Both the position numbers and the translations under genes were made by a program. The notes under the pieces are model-generated. The model was not told where the DNA came from, searched no databases, and was given only the letters and a program-made list of their open reading frames with translations. From Lantana camara (taxonomy: Eukaryota; Streptophyta; Magnoliopsida; Lamiales; Verbenaceae), in assembly GCA_037501455.1 (NCBI GenBank), contig CM074859.1, positions 92,462,894 through 92,526,893 of the forward strand: 64,000 nucleotides of DNA, read 5' to 3'. Positions 1 to 11,494 of this stretch are shown piece by piece (the stretch's first letter is position 1; the number at the start of each line of letters is the position of its first letter).

Positions 1-92
1 TACCTTAACTTCCTTTAGAGTGTTGGCATGATTTAGGTTGAGATTGGAGTGAGTTTTGTGCTTGTTTTTTGTGTTTTGCCTTCTTGCCGCCA

Positions 93-182
93 GTGGTCGC
101 GACCGCGATCACGACTAGTTCACTTTTAGTCGCGGCTGCGACCCATTTTTCCTCTTGTCTCGACCTTGGTTGCAGGCGCGAC
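93..182. repeat. Cluster of three imperfect GC-rich palindromes in the LTR
   Basis: Three copies of a GGTCGCGnnnGCGACC-like inverted repeat lie at about 93-112, 128-146 and 158-182. The core GGTCGCGACC at 95-104 is a perfect palindrome. The surrounding sequence is AT-rich. Similar clusters with different sequences occur in other long LTRs of the window. Confidence 0.7.
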
Positions 183-940
183 CATTTTCAGGTCATTTTT
201 GGTCACACTGGCGACTCTGTTTTGCCCTAGTTTCTATTTGTACTTGTGTGTTGTGTTGTTTTCTCTTCGTTTGCATTTTTCGTGAACTTCTTTCTCCTTT
301 TTCACTTCTTATGCATTATATACTTGATGAATTATGTGTTATATGACTTGTTATCAATTTATTACGTGTTTTTGTTGCTTTTATATGCATTATATGCTTT
401 CTTATGCGCATGGAAGAACTTATGTTTTGATTCCTTGCCTTGTATGATCTCTTCTTGCTACTTCTATAATATACATGCATAGATAACATGTTGTAATATG
501 TGTTACCTTGTATGACATGAATTTATGATTGAATTTAGATGCTCATTTTTTATTTATGCTCACATGTGCTCTTAAGTGACTTAAGTGTTTTTCAATGTGC
601 ATGAATGAAATAGAACTTTGTCTATTTGATTAATATGATAATCTCTTGTTTCTTTCATGCCTTGAGTGATATGATAACATGTTGATTTATGTGTTAACTT
701 GAAAGTGTTGAATTTATAGGACCCTTTAATATGAAATACGTGAAATATGGACGCATATGCCTTAAGTGTTGCATTTCATATGCATTTTATGCATCATATG
801 CATTCTCCGAGGGTCAATTTGGCACATTTTGAGTCTAAGAACTTCTTTTGTTGTTTGCTTTGTTCAGAGTTCGGTCCCGTGGGTAACGAGGAGGTCCCGT
901 AGGAGTCCGTTTTATATCCTTTTGCTCTGGCACATTGGAA

Positions 941-1012
941 AGGTGAGGTTTCTTTCTTTTAGATAGAATGACCTACAACCCTACCTGAATTTTAAGCTCG
1001 CATGCGACCTAC

Positions 1013-1057
<45 letters not shown>

Positions 1058-1909
1058 AATACTTGTTTGATTAGTATTTTGTGGGAATTGGCCCGTTTTG
1101 CTATGAAATCGTTTGAAAAACGCTTTTATATATATACGTAAATTATGTTTTCGTCTGTTTGATTCGAAAAGGGTTGGGGTGTGTGTGTATATATTTTTAA
1201 ATAACGAGATTTTGACTTTGAAATATAAGTCGGAAAAATTATGAAATTTCAAAAATTATGGTTTATGAATTATGAACTGGGCCCCGGAGAAGGGGTATGT
1301 GATCTCGGGTCGACCATGGGGTCACCGAGCTCTCTCATCAACACGACTCCAATTATGTAGAGAGTTTCGCCCAACCTTGGGAGGTCGAGGGAAGGAAAAT
1401 TCTTGAGAACCGACGGTTAACCCTCGTCGGGGAGCGGGTAGGATCCCCCGACTCAAACTTATGACGAGAGAACGGGGTCCAGGAAGGCATTCCTCATCCC
1501 CAACCGGAGAAGGAGGATTGATTATGAACTTTGTATGTTTTCTGTTTTGAATATGATTATGAAACGAGTTAGGTTGGTTAGAAACTCGTTCTCGCCAATT
1601 TGCTCGGACTTTGATTATGATTATGGTTCATGAAACAGGAGTGGATTACTAATTTCTAAAATTGGATGATTTTGGCCTTCGGCCTTAAACTTTTCTTTAA
1701 ACATAGTATCACGTGTTGAAATGCTTTAGAATGTAAAAACCACGCCCTGGTTCATGAACTCTTTAATTTGATAAATGCTATACTCTATACGTATTTATGG
1801 GTGCGTGTGTTAGCCCCTCACCAGTCTTTAGGACTGACCCTCATTTTCGTTTCTCTTTTTCCCCTTTTTGTTTAAGTTGCAGGTGGTTTTGGAGGTTCGA
1901 GCTAGGCGG
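941..1909 (+). promoter_or_regulatory. Putative intron signals inside the LTR
   Basis: AGGTGAGG at 941-948 fits a plant 5' splice site. The long pyrimidine tract that ends in TTGCAG at 1882 fits a 3' splice site, and CTAGGCGG follows at 1902-1909. The same order recurs in the LTRs at 8005-17860 and 52792-55454, and the acceptor plus CTAGGCGG recurs at 30181-30240 and 11840-11860. This is a sequence-pattern inference; no transcript was seen. Confidence 0.4.
1017..1054. repeat. (TA)n microsatellite
   Basis: About 38 bases of uninterrupted AT dinucleotides. It lies at the position where the related LTR at 29752-33042 has a shorter, degenerate TA tract (about 31010-31032), so it probably expanded from an ancestral TA-rich spot. 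Confidence 0.95.
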
Positions 1910-2306
1910 TTGTCCTTGTGTCGTTATTTAGGGGTAGTTTGAGTCTCATGCATTGTATTTCATTTATTCTACGCATTTTGATAATTTTGGGAATATGTAT
2001 AAGTTCGGTGCTTGGACTCTGGCCTAGGATAAGATTTGTATACTTGTCTTGTATTTAATTTGTATAAGTTATATTTGATGGACATGATATGATAATTTCT
2101 AGCATGCTATTATTTGTATTTAATCGCTTTCGTTACTTTATCTTTGATGCGCACTCTGTTATGGGGTCTAGACCGCCTAGTTAGGTTGTGTATTTTTGTT
2201 TGTCATCCGTTCGCCATGGCTTGGTACATATGCGGAGCTCCGATTTCGTTACATGTGTCGGGCTATTGCGCGGGGGATGTGGCGCCCTTCGCTCCGGGGT
2301 GCTACA

Positions 2307-3231
2307 GAACCAATCATCCCAATCAACAACAAAACACTAGCCAACTAAATAATTTACCGACAAAGCTCAAGGAGACATGTATGTGTTGGATATATCTCAA
2401 ATAGGCATCAAATGATCCAAAGAGCATGCATTAATTCATCCAAAATCTTCATATGAAACCCTTAAAGTGAAATAATCATATATGGCTCAAGTTTCACATA
2501 AATCGTGTTAGATATGTATAAATCAACTCACAATCATCATATAGGCTTCATATAAAGTCATGAGATGCAAAGAATTTGAAACCCCTAACAAAGCTCAAGA
2601 GTTCATCAAATGAAAAGTGCATGATCCTACCTTGAAAAAGTGATGAGATGGAGGAAATGAAAAGATGATGGTGATATGCTTGATCTCTTGAAGAAAATGG
2701 AAGAAATTCTTGGTCTCATTATCTCCTTGGTTGGTTCGAATGAAGAGAGGGAGAAATGGAGGAGTTTGCTTTGTTCTTGGATGAAGGAGGAAGAAAATGA
2801 ATGTATGTATATGTGTGTATATGCTTATGTCGATCCAAGAAGAGAAGAAAAGACAAGAATTTGCTACTTGGACCTTGGAAGATTTAAATGAATGCAATTA
2901 GGTATCAAGTTTCATGAATGCTACAATTAAGTCCAATTAAATTATCAATTAAGTCCAAAGGTCTCTAAATGTGTTCAATCAAGGACAATTATTCAAGTAT
3001 TCTCATAATTGAAAAGTAGTACATCACTTAAGCATGCTCGCAGAATTTAAGTACGTAATCCATGGAATAAAATTCATGAAAGAAGGAATTGAAAAGCATA
3101 AAATTCGCAAGTATTCTTAAAAGAATTGAATAGCACAATTAAAGAAAGAAAAGGAATTAAATATATCCTAAATCACAAAACTCACACGCGCGGCGCGAGT
3201 ACCTGACTTTCCGAAAAAATGGGGTGTCACA
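2307..3231 (-). mobile_element. 5' portion of a - strand long LTR, interrupted on its left
   Basis: Read on the - strand, an LTR starts at 3231 with TGTGACACCCC. Just to its right is a purine-rich tract on the - strand (3232-3250), so this is the 3' LTR of a - strand element whose interior lies to the right. Only the first ~925 bases are present, because the + strand LTR ending at 2306 has inserted into it. It is AT-rich with no long ORF, and its layout resembles the start of the LTRs at 11495-16096. Confidence 0.65.
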
Positions 3232-3250
3232 ACCTCTCCCTCTTAAAAAG
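3232..3250 (-). other. Polypurine tract of the - strand element
   Basis: The - strand reads AAG, then AGGGAGAGG, immediately before the LTR start at 3231. It matches in position and composition the tracts before the LTRs at 58538 and at 13692 (- strand). Confidence 0.7.
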
Positions 3251-3467
3251 GACCTGTCCTCAGGTCCACTACCTTGAGTTCTGGACTCTAAGCAAAACCT
3301 TTCTGTGTTCATCCCACGCGGGGTTCGCGACATCCCGACAGGTATTAGTTCAGAGAAGGGTCTTTAAGCATGAAAGGGGTCTTCAATTGCTGTAAGTCAT
3401 GACCCTTAACTTACGGAAGTCTAAACACTCGAAATTCTAGTAGATAAAGCAGGTAGTGCAATAAATA

Positions 3468-3547
3468 GAGAGAATCCCATCTCTCAAACAAATAGCAAGA
3501 GAACCCCGTCTCTCAAACAGGAAGAAAGAGAATCTCCAAAACTCTCA
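3468..3547 (-). repeat. Three-unit array of small GAGA/TCTC hairpins
   Basis: Units of the form GAGA(GA)-6 bases-TCTC lie at 3468-3485, 3499-3514 and about 3529-3547, spaced about 30 bases apart. The loop is ATCCCA, ACCCCG or degenerate. The same array, on the other strand relative to the window, is at 58219-58292 in a second element. Confidence 0.6.
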
Positions 3548-4954
3548 AACAACAAATGCAACCACCCAAGAGAACAATTAAATAAACAATCATACCACAA
3601 CCATACAAGGAACAAGTAGGAAATATCAAATACGTCAAGTATCATTCATACAAGACCAGTTAATACAACAATCGATCAAAGCACTTGGCATCATGAAATT
3701 ATTCAAATTTAAGTTACGTGCATGCACATACCATGGATGCTTGATGTGCCGTTCACCATTGTTTGGAGATCTTTCATTGTAGTGATCCGATAGGAGCTTG
3801 ATTTCTTTGTTGGAGATTCCTTTGCTCGTAGAGTCTCATTTTCATAATCCCCGATGTATTTACGCCTTTAATGATCACTCGGTCTTCATCTATGATTCAT
3901 TCTCTTATCCTTACTAATCCCCACGGTTTGAATTTCCACTCTCAAGTATGCACTCGATCTTAACCCAATTAATTCATCCTTCTCCCCGAATTACACTCAA
4001 CCCTTATCGAATGCTCGAGCTACGCTTTAGCAGCAAAAATTTCTATTTTCCATTCTAGTAGCATCCCCGGCTCATCATGGAAAAATGACTGACGAGCCAG
4101 AATTCCCATTTTGTTTAAGTTGTGATCTCTCCTAGACCTTCCACTTCCAATGCCCAACTGAATTGACTCTCACTTTGCCCATCACAGAATATGATGACCT
4201 GATCGGCTTTTTCCTTTACCCAATACTTTCCTTGCCAATTCTTGAAATTCCTTCACGGCCCCATGTGTCTAAGTATGAGACACGTTATACCATATACGAT
4301 CTTTTCCAACCTTGGGAGATTTAGCTTGTACGTCTCATGTTAAGAAACCAACAAGGTTAATTCTTCAACCGAAGTTACCATCAATCATTCCTTTGCCTTG
4401 TCTTATCATTTCAATTCCCATCATTTCTCGAATATCCATTTTGGTATAAAGGTCCTAGTCAAGGTACGTGTCCGGTTATATTACTCACATTTACGTTGAA
4501 GTGATTTGGTAGGGATAACCACCTCCTTCATTTATCCCAAAATCCGGTTCTACTTTTCCGAGCCTCCGTATTTCTTCATTTCTTTTTTTTCGTACTTTAC
4601 AACCCAAAATTCCTTCTCAGATTGGTTCGAATATGGCCCGGTTGAAGTAACACTTGATGAATGAAGTGGAGAAAATTCCCTATCAAATAGATACTAAACC
4701 ATGCATGTTGGGTTAACATGCCAATACACGTAGCCAACAAATAGAGATGCAACACATTAGAGCAAGCATATCAAGTAAAGATGCACGCACACATGTACAA
4801 AAACGGAAGATTAAATAATTTAATATGGCATATGATGTACGTGCCATGAATGTATTAAACCTGTCACCGTGGTGGTAAGCTTTAGCTCTGCAACGTGTTC
4901 CTTGTTCCTCTAATTGTGGGCTTGCTTTGAGCTTGTTGTTCTTCTCTTGTTTAC

Positions 4955-5300
4955 CCATGGTCTTCTAAATCTTTAAAATTCTCGAGTATCAACTTGTGTT
5001 TCTCCATGGCCCGAGATTCCGATTCTTGGACCCAGATTCTCCTACACCCATGGAATCGGTATCTTGATCTCTTTCCAAGTGTCGATCTTTAATGATGGTC
5101 CGAATCTTCGCCTTAGTTATTACTTTGGTCGAAGTTCCCTTAACTATTCTTTATGAGTTCAATGATTGGATGAACTCATCTTCTAATTGCTTACACTTGA
5201 GCACATAATTTCCCTCCAACAGCTCTTTCCCTTTCTTTATCGTTTCCATTTGTTGCTCTATATCTCCCAATTCGACCTCACAACACGACAATTCAGCTTA
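4955..5300 (-). pseudogene. Possible remnant of a charged, coiled-coil-like ORF
   Basis: The - strand contains two coding-looking, charged stretches. One at about 5155-5300 includes VELGDIEQQMETIKKGKELL and is followed by a stop. The other, at about 4955-5040, includes ESRAMEKHKLILENFKDLED. The heptad-like Leu/Ile spacing suggests a coiled coil. They lie in different frames and no family is recognisable. They could be the last trace of a gag or accessory protein of the surrounding element, or chance. There is no start codon context worth trusting. Confidence 0.25.
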
Positions 5301-5640
5301 GATCACGTTGATTGATTTTCTTAAACTCTATTCAATCCAACCTCTTCCTCACCCAGGATCCAAAATATCCCTTGGGAATACCTGGAGTTCTAAAAGTTTC
5401 AATTGGGTTTTGTTTGTTGGATAAGAAACTAGACAAGTATACCTTCAAAATGGTATGTGGCTCGAATCGTGGTTCAAAGGGAGGTGAAAATGGCGTAGGC
5501 TCGAAGTTGGATGAATGCAGATTCCCGGCAAAGTGGCGAGACCAAAAAGAATTGATTATATCTCACAAATTAGAAAATATATTGAGGTGATTCTAATTGG
5601 AGGCTAGACTTCAAGAGGTTTAAGTGGTTATAAATTCAGG

Positions 5641-6695
5641 TCAATCGGAGCTCATTTGGATAGGTAACGGAGAACAAAACCGGAACGGAAAAGAATAAAA
5701 GGACAAAATGGTAGGCCAGTCTAAAGGGGTGGTAACGGGGGTTAACACTTCCAAGGTAAAAATGGGTAACGGGGGTTAACGGAGACAGGCGATTCAAGAG
5801 ACAAGGTAATGGGGGTTAACAATTTTAAGCACAAAAGGTGTAACGGGTGTTACTCCCCCACGAACTGCAACTCCAAGTTCCGCCTTCAATGGCAGAAAAC
5901 ACTCCCAAACACACACACGCACCACACCACCATGCAAAATCACACAATAATCAAGCCGCAAGACATATATAACATGTAGATCACGTATTTGTATATTACA
6001 ACTCACGAAACGAGCTTAAACACATATATCCCAAACTCAACACTATTCATCATCTTCCCCACAAAGGTAATTAGGCAAGGATTCAAGTCACAAGATATAC
6101 GTAGAATTGAAGCACGTAAGGAGAGGAATACAATGGTTACCTTAGATCGTTGATCGGACGGTTGGATCTAAAAAACTCGAGCTCAAGGGTTCATGGCCAA
6201 AAGGGGGAAAAATCCTTCTCTTCTCTCTTCTTCCTTGCTTGTACGTGAAATGAGGGAGGAGGGAAAAGGGTTGGCCCTTTTTAGGGCTGAAACGGGTCGG
6301 ATTAGGAGAAACGAGTAGGGTCAAATGGTATCCGGTCCATCCGGATCGAATTTTAAAACGGTAGGGCAATCAAATGGCTTTAAAAGTTTAAAATGTTAAT
6401 TCATTGAATCCGAATTATCAAAATGAACTCAATGTTAAGGTTGGAATTTGAATTCGAATCTCGAGCACAAGGTAGCACAAACGGCCCAAAACACCGTAAT
6501 TATAATTAGGTCCTTAACGAGTAATTATTGGGCAATTGAGTCCAAGAACAATTTAAATAAATTCTAAGGCGTACGTAATTAAAATAAGGCTATATGTTGA
6601 CACGTAGGCATGCAACGTCATATAAATCATATAAAAAATAAATTAAAATCTCACGTGACCTAGTACCTGGCTTGCCGGAAAAACGGGGTGTCACA
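5641..6695 (-). mobile_element. - strand long LTR, left boundary uncertain
   Basis: On the - strand an LTR starts at 6695 with TGTGACACCCCG, and the first ~33 bases resemble the start of the LTR at 3231. The two then diverge too far to align by eye, so I treat them as different families or very old copies. A palindrome cluster lies at 5731-5853, about 850-960 bases into the LTR. The right flank from 6696 is copia gag, so the LTR is inserted in that element. I could not find the left end or a matching CTTTG duplication. Confidence 0.55.
5731..5853. repeat. Cluster of GTTAACCCCCGTTAC-type palindromes
   Basis: Four copies of GGTAACGGGGGTTAAC or a close variant lie at about 5731, 5764, 5804 and 5838-5853. 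Each arm GTAAC/GTTAC pairs with the other around a G-run. This is the local member of the LTR palindrome-cluster pattern. Confidence 0.7.
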
Positions 6696-7843
6696 CTTTG
6701 AGTTTCTTGAGATAACACTATTCCATGGAAAAGTTGATGTTTCGCTCGGGGAAGTGTGTACAGCCTTATACATTACTAACTTAGGACAAAGGACAAGAAA
6801 GGAAGCACTAATAGAGCAACAAAAGCCCTAGTTGTGAGAGGTCGTCAGCAAAGCCAGTCAAAGGGGAGAAGAGGGAGAGCAAAGTCAAAGAGCAAACTGG
6901 CCAAGATGAGTGTACCTTTTGTCACGAGAAAGGACACTGGAAGAAAGATTGTCCAAAGTTAAAGAAAGGAAAGACTCCACAAGAAGCCAATGTAGCCGAA
7001 TGCAAAAGCGATACAGTGTCAGATGTTTCCTTAGTGGCTGCACCTTCAACGCCAAGTTCAGATGAGTGGATATTGGATTCAGGCTGCACCTATCATATGT
7101 CTCTCATTCGGGAGTGGTTCTTCGAAATTGAAGAATTCGATAGAGGAGCTGTTTACATGGGAAATGATCAGACATGTAAAATAGCTAGGATAGGTTCAAT
7201 CCACCTACGGAATCACGATGGATCCACCAGAATTCTGAAAGATGTTCGTTTAGTGCCCAGCTTGAAGAAGAATCTCATCTCACTGGGGGTCTTGGAGTCA
7301 AAAGCCCTAGTTGTGACGATGCGAGATGGAGTTCTTAAAGCAACTTTGGGGCCACTCATGATGTTGAAGGGTGAAAGAAAGAACAACTCGTATTTCTACC
7401 AAGGTAATACAGTTGTTGGACAGTAGCAGCAGCAATGACTTCTAGTAGCAAGAAGGATGCTGAGGCAATGAATCTGTGGCATATGCGTTTGGGCCATGCT
7501 AGAGAAAAATCCTTGCAAAGTCTTGCCAAACAAAGTTTTTTGAAAGGTACGGAGACTTGTAAGAGTTTTACGAGCATTGTGTTCTAGAAAAGCTAAAAAT
7601 GGTAAAATTCGGCACAACTATTCACAACACCGAGGGTATTTTGGACTATGTGCACTTTGATGTGTGGGGACCTCCCAAGACGGCTTCACTTGGAGGCGGA
7701 CACTACTTTGTCACCTTTATCGATGATTTTTCCAGAAGAGTTTGGATGTTTCCTATGAAGCATAAAGGTGAAGTGCTTAGAGTTTTTCTAAAGTGGAAAA
7801 CTCAAGTTGAGAACCAGACTGGAAGAAAGATCAAAGTTCTCCG
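6696..7843 (+). pseudogene. Ty1/copia gag-protease-integrase remnant (oldest copia, 5' part)
   Basis: This is the 5' coding part of a copia polyprotein. It holds the end of gag, a CX2CX4HX4C zinc knuckle at 6911-6952 (CTFCHEKGHWKKDC) that binds the RNA genome, and an aspartic protease motif WILDSGC near 7067. A stop at 7424-7426 and a frame change follow, then the GAG-pre-integrase motif LWHMRLGH near 7470 and, after another frame change, integrase with its first Asp in FDVWGPP near 7659. It stops before the second integrase Asp, where the - strand copia LTR begins. The reading style is Tork/Tnt1-like. The rest of the element is at 43104-45077. It is clearly non-functional. Confidence 0.85.
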
Positions 7844-8004
7844 TGTTGGGAAAACGAACAAAAACGCAGCGAAAATTTAAAAAAATTTCCCAACTAAGCA
7901 AGGATCGAATCTTGCTATTCCTATTCCCAAATTCGTAGAGATCAAGAAACTCACTTAATTAGAAGCTTTCTTGACACGTTCTAGCCGCCCAAGAACACTC
8001 TTCA
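7844..8004 (-). repeat. 3' LTR of the - strand copia, outer piece
   Basis: It begins TGTTGGGAAAACG and matches the end of the 5' LTR at 38067 onward. It is cut after CTTCA (8000-8004) by the solo LTR and resumes at 17866. The intact LTR at 38200-38240 shows the unbroken junction. Confidence 0.9.
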
Positions 8005-8436
8005 TGTGACGCCCCGTATTCTCGAAGGGCGTCCTGACGGTATTAACAAGTAAGTCTCTACACTTGTGTGTGTTAATTTAAGAGTTCATGAATTATGTGA
8101 TTTAATGTAAATCCAATTTAATATGTGATCATTTGGATTATTCTAAGATTAATTGTCAAGTTGATTTTAAATTCATCATGTTGCTTAACTTGTTTAATTT
8201 CGGTTTACTTGAATTCCTTGAGATTAATTATCAATCATGTGTTTACGAAGTGTCGTTAAATTGTACGAAAGATTTCTAAAATTAAATTGAATTAAACTCT
8301 AATTGGTAAATCTCTATTTCATTTTAATTTATAAAATTTATGCGGAGCTTGAATGTTTAGTCGTAACTTTACCGATTTTATTTACGATTATTTGTACGCA
8401 CTATTACTCTTGCTACGCGATAAGGATACCCGGTTG

Positions 8437-8443
8437 TATATAA
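8437..8443 (+). promoter_or_regulatory. Likely TATA box of the solo LTR
   Basis: TATATAA about 430 bases from the LTR start is followed by a C/T-rich leader with TCTCTC runs. The LTR at 52792 has a TATA-like site at a similar distance with a similar TC-rich leader, which supports promoter function. Confidence 0.5.
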
Positions 8444-8639
8444 CTTCTTCACAAGACACATTTCTCCCAAATCTCCTTTCTCTCTTGTCTCTCTCTCCTC
8501 TCCCACTCTCTCTCCCGCAGTTACTATGCGCGGCTTCGGTTACGAGCCCATAACTCGATCGTTTCTCGATGGAATTCAACAAACAAATAGTCCATTTCGA
8601 TGATCTCGGCAAGACGTACGCAAGAGTACCAATTTCACG

Positions 8640-9520
8640 GCCTAGTAACGAACGGTGCCGGAGTTATCGCCGGAATTCAGAAGCAGCGGCGGAGGTGTCG
8701 GACCACCGCCACTTTGCCGCCCTTTCGCGGCGGTTTCCGGTGGGGTTCCGGCGACACGCACCCCAGACCCATAGAGAGGGCTCCCCGGCACATCGTTTGA
8801 CATCGGCGGTGCGGCCATCCGGGCCGCGACGGCGCCGCACACGCTGCCTGAAGCTTGCGGGGGCGGCGCCCGTCACTGTAGCGGCGGCGATTTCGCCCTT
8901 CTGGCGATGTTTTTCGACGAAGGTTGGTGTTTCCTACCCTTTTCTGACCCCTTGAGTCCATTTCCGACATCGTTTTCACCGAATTTTGGCCGTAGGTGGT
9001 GGTTCCGACGACGTGTGCGGCGATAGAATATTCGGCGACCAACGGAGGCCTTTTCCGGCTATCTTTTGGCCTCGGGCTCTTCACGAAAGTTGCTCGGAAC
9101 GACGAGAACTAGTGGTCTTTGATCACACGACTCCTGATTCGGCCAATTGGCGGCGGGTCGGGGCGGCACAGTGGCGGTGCAATGGCGGCGCTAGCTCCAA
9201 GGATTTTTCCGGCGAGCTGCCTTAGAGCTTTCGAAGAGCTCGTCACGGGTAAGATAATGCCTTTTATGGATCACATTTTGGTTCACCGGTTTGGAAATAA
9301 TTTGAGTTTGAAGATTTTAGGGTTTTCGTATTCTTGGATCTAAGATCTAGGACGATTGGCTTGGAATTTCCAGAAATTGATCGAGGATTCGGAACGGGCA
9401 CGAAGACTTCATTCAGGACTGATTTTTTGGGATTTTTCCGGCGGCGGCCCGGCCAAATTCCGGCAACTACAGTGGTGGCCTTCCGGCGGCGTCTGGCTAG
9501 AATGTTTTTCTCGTTGTGGT
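8640..9520. other. GC-rich CGG/CCG block inside an AT-rich LTR
   Basis: The stretch is dense in GGCGG, CCGGCG and TTTTCCGGC words, unlike its AT-rich flanks. ORFs of up to 135 aa occur on both strands but are Arg/Pro/Ala-rich products of base composition with no recognisable domain. It sits where other LTRs of the group carry palindrome clusters. It could be an expanded leader or captured host sequence. Confidence 0.5.
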
Positions 9521-10534
9521 GAGTTCAACGCCACTTTCCGTTCGTTAATCGGACACTCGATCTATTTATTACGAATTATTTTGCGTAATTGTGATTATTT
9601 GAATTAATTGTTTTAAGTGCACATAAATTGGTTATTGTTGGTTTTTTGATCTAGATGTATTCCAATCGTATACAAAAATATGTATTGAATGGATTGTGAT
9701 ATGCATGAATGTTTCGATTTACAATTTGAATCCCGATGTGATGAATTTATACTATGTGTTTAGATATGAAGGGGTGTTAGTGTAATAGCTAGAAACTAAT
9801 CTCTTATGTGACTAAATGAACTTGAATGATATTTTAGAAGAATGAACATGTTGTGATTTCTCTATATGAATTTGACGCGTTCTCAATGTTATGTTTGATG
9901 TAAATTGTGTTTCAAATATAAAATTGAGATGCTTAGTAAACGAACAATTATGCTTAGTAATCAACTAAGGGGATGTAAGTGTAATATTTATGAAACTATG
10001 AATTTGACTTGAGCTTGTGTACCAAACATGTTGTGAAGTTGTAAAGTATGATCTTGAGGGAATAAAATGCACTCTTTATTTGTATCAAGCATGCCATCTA
10101 CGTACAACAACTTTGTATGTTTATAAGATCAAGTTGCTCTTACTTATGCACTTTACAACTCGTCATGAACTTGATGCTTAATTCTAATATTATAATTGAA
10201 CCCTGTGACATTGGATGATTTAATATACATTTTGTGAATACATTGACTTCCTAAATTGATCTTGCATCTTTGGATATGGAATTGCGTGTTGGTTGCTTGT
10301 AAATATGACCTTGTGGAGCATTGATATGCCTTGAATGACCACGACACCATATCAAAGCACAACATGGACACTTATGCATAACCACGATCATGTTGAACAA
10401 CGCCGTGCGTCTTGTTTGGTTCATATAGAGTCTAAGTCTGGGCTTCTGTATGTCTTGTCACAGAGTTTGGTGGTGCCGGTGGGCCCGAGGTTTAGAGTGT
10501 TTGGCCCTTCACACTCTCAGACTCTACTTTCACA

Positions 10535-10542
10535 AGGTGAGG
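10535..10542 (+). promoter_or_regulatory. Splice donor-like site AGGTGAGG in the solo LTR
   Basis: This is the same octamer as at 941 and 54263, at the corresponding place in the LTR. The partner acceptor would be TTGCAG ending at 17365, about 0.84 kb away once the insertion is removed. Confidence 0.35.
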
Positions 10543-10763
10543 TTTAGGATTTTGCATAGTTACGTGACCTATGGCCTTTACATGTTGATGTATTGGATTT
10601 TTACATGGATTTGTAGGGCAATTTGAGTTAAATTTATGTCGTTTCAAGAGCTTATAATGTGATTTATACTCCCTTTTAGGTACATTTTACCTTGGAGTCG
10701 AAGAAACGAAAGTTGAAGCAAAACCATGCAAAGACGGGCGAAAAACAACCAGACAGTCTTGCA

Positions 10764-10888
10764 ACCCCGTGTCATGCTGAAAAAGCAATGTTGACACCCC
10801 CGTGTCAAGTAGAAAACACGGATACGACTTTTATAGGTGACACGGGCGTGTCATATTTTTGTTCATGGGCACTGCACCCCCGTGTCAA
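10764..10888. repeat. Cluster of GACACGGGCGTGTC-type palindromes
   Basis: Four motif copies occur, the best being GTGACACGGGCGTGTCAT at about 10838-10855. The others are half-sites or variants such as GACACCCCCGTGTC. It resembles the LTR palindrome clusters but lies in the 10-bp-bounded insert. Confidence 0.6.
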
Positions 10889-11494
10889 GTTGCGGAAGCT
10901 GAGTTAGGAATCCTAGTTAAGCACGATCTTGAGGGGGATTTGAGGAGCTTTTTGGACATATACCTTTCCAGAGTTCAAGAGAACGTTTTTGGGCGGAAGA
11001 AACACGAAGACCTAGAGTTGAAACTTCGATTCAATCGCAAGACTTTATCAATTTGGTTTTATTTATTGCTTTTCTATCCAAACTAATTCCTTAATTCTTA
11101 GTTTTTGTTAGTTGAGATTTAGTATAGTTAGCTTAGTTGTTCTTGATTCGTTTTGATACTTAGGTTAGAAATTTCCAAAATTCCTAATGATATTTATGTT
11201 AGACATGAATGTTTTGAATGCAATTCCCTTGATTTTAATGAGTTTTGAATCTGTTATGAGGAACTAATTCCCTAGGGTTAGGGGGTAATGATTATGCATC
11301 TAAGGTGTTTGATTTAATGCTTGAGTTAAATTGTGTGATTCTTTGTTAGGAAAACGGCTTTGAATAGAATGTGAGTGGACTGGCCATCCATTAACATAGC
11401 GTAAATTATCCGACAATCGAGGGATTGAGGATAATTGAGATTGTTTTCCAAAACTTAGAATTTTTGGCTTAAAGAAATTTAACCCTAAATTCTA

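Larger units (their letters stand above)
1..2306 (+). mobile_element. 3' part of a long LTR, cut by the left window edge
   Basis: The block ends in GGGGTGCTACA at 2306, the 3' end typical of the non-coding long LTRs in this window. Its last 200 bases match, at roughly 80% by eye, the reverse complement of the left end of the solo LTR at 29752-33042, so both belong to one family. Landmarks are GC-rich palindromes at 93-182, a consensus-like splice donor at 941-948, a TA microsatellite, a pyrimidine tract with TTGCAG at 1877-1882, and CTAGGCGG at 1902-1909. No primer binding site follows 2306, so this is a solo LTR or a 3' LTR. It interrupts a - strand LTR that continues at 2307. The start lies outside the window and no long ORF is present. 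Confidence 0.75.
3251..5640 (-). mobile_element. Non-coding interior of a - strand LTR element, degenerate
   Basis: On the - strand, the end of this stretch resembles the end of the interior of the 52792-60483 element. A CCCGCGTGGGATGAACAC-like block (3309-3326 here; 58450-58467 there) and a triple hairpin array occur in the same order before the polypurine tract. No primer binding site was found toward 5640, so the 5' end of the interior is missing or unrecognisable. A possible coding remnant lies at 4955-5300; otherwise I see no gene. The right boundary is approximate. Confidence 0.5.

Noticed and set aside
2307..6695. A single - strand element with LTRs at 2307-3231 and 5641-6695
   Set aside because: The LTR starts share only about 33 bases and then do not align, and no primer site is found, so pairing them is not supported.
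8569..8955. 128-aa ORF and overlapping ORFs on both strands in GC-rich DNA
   Set aside because: Arg/Pro/Ala-rich, open in several frames at once because of base composition, no domain, inside an LTR.
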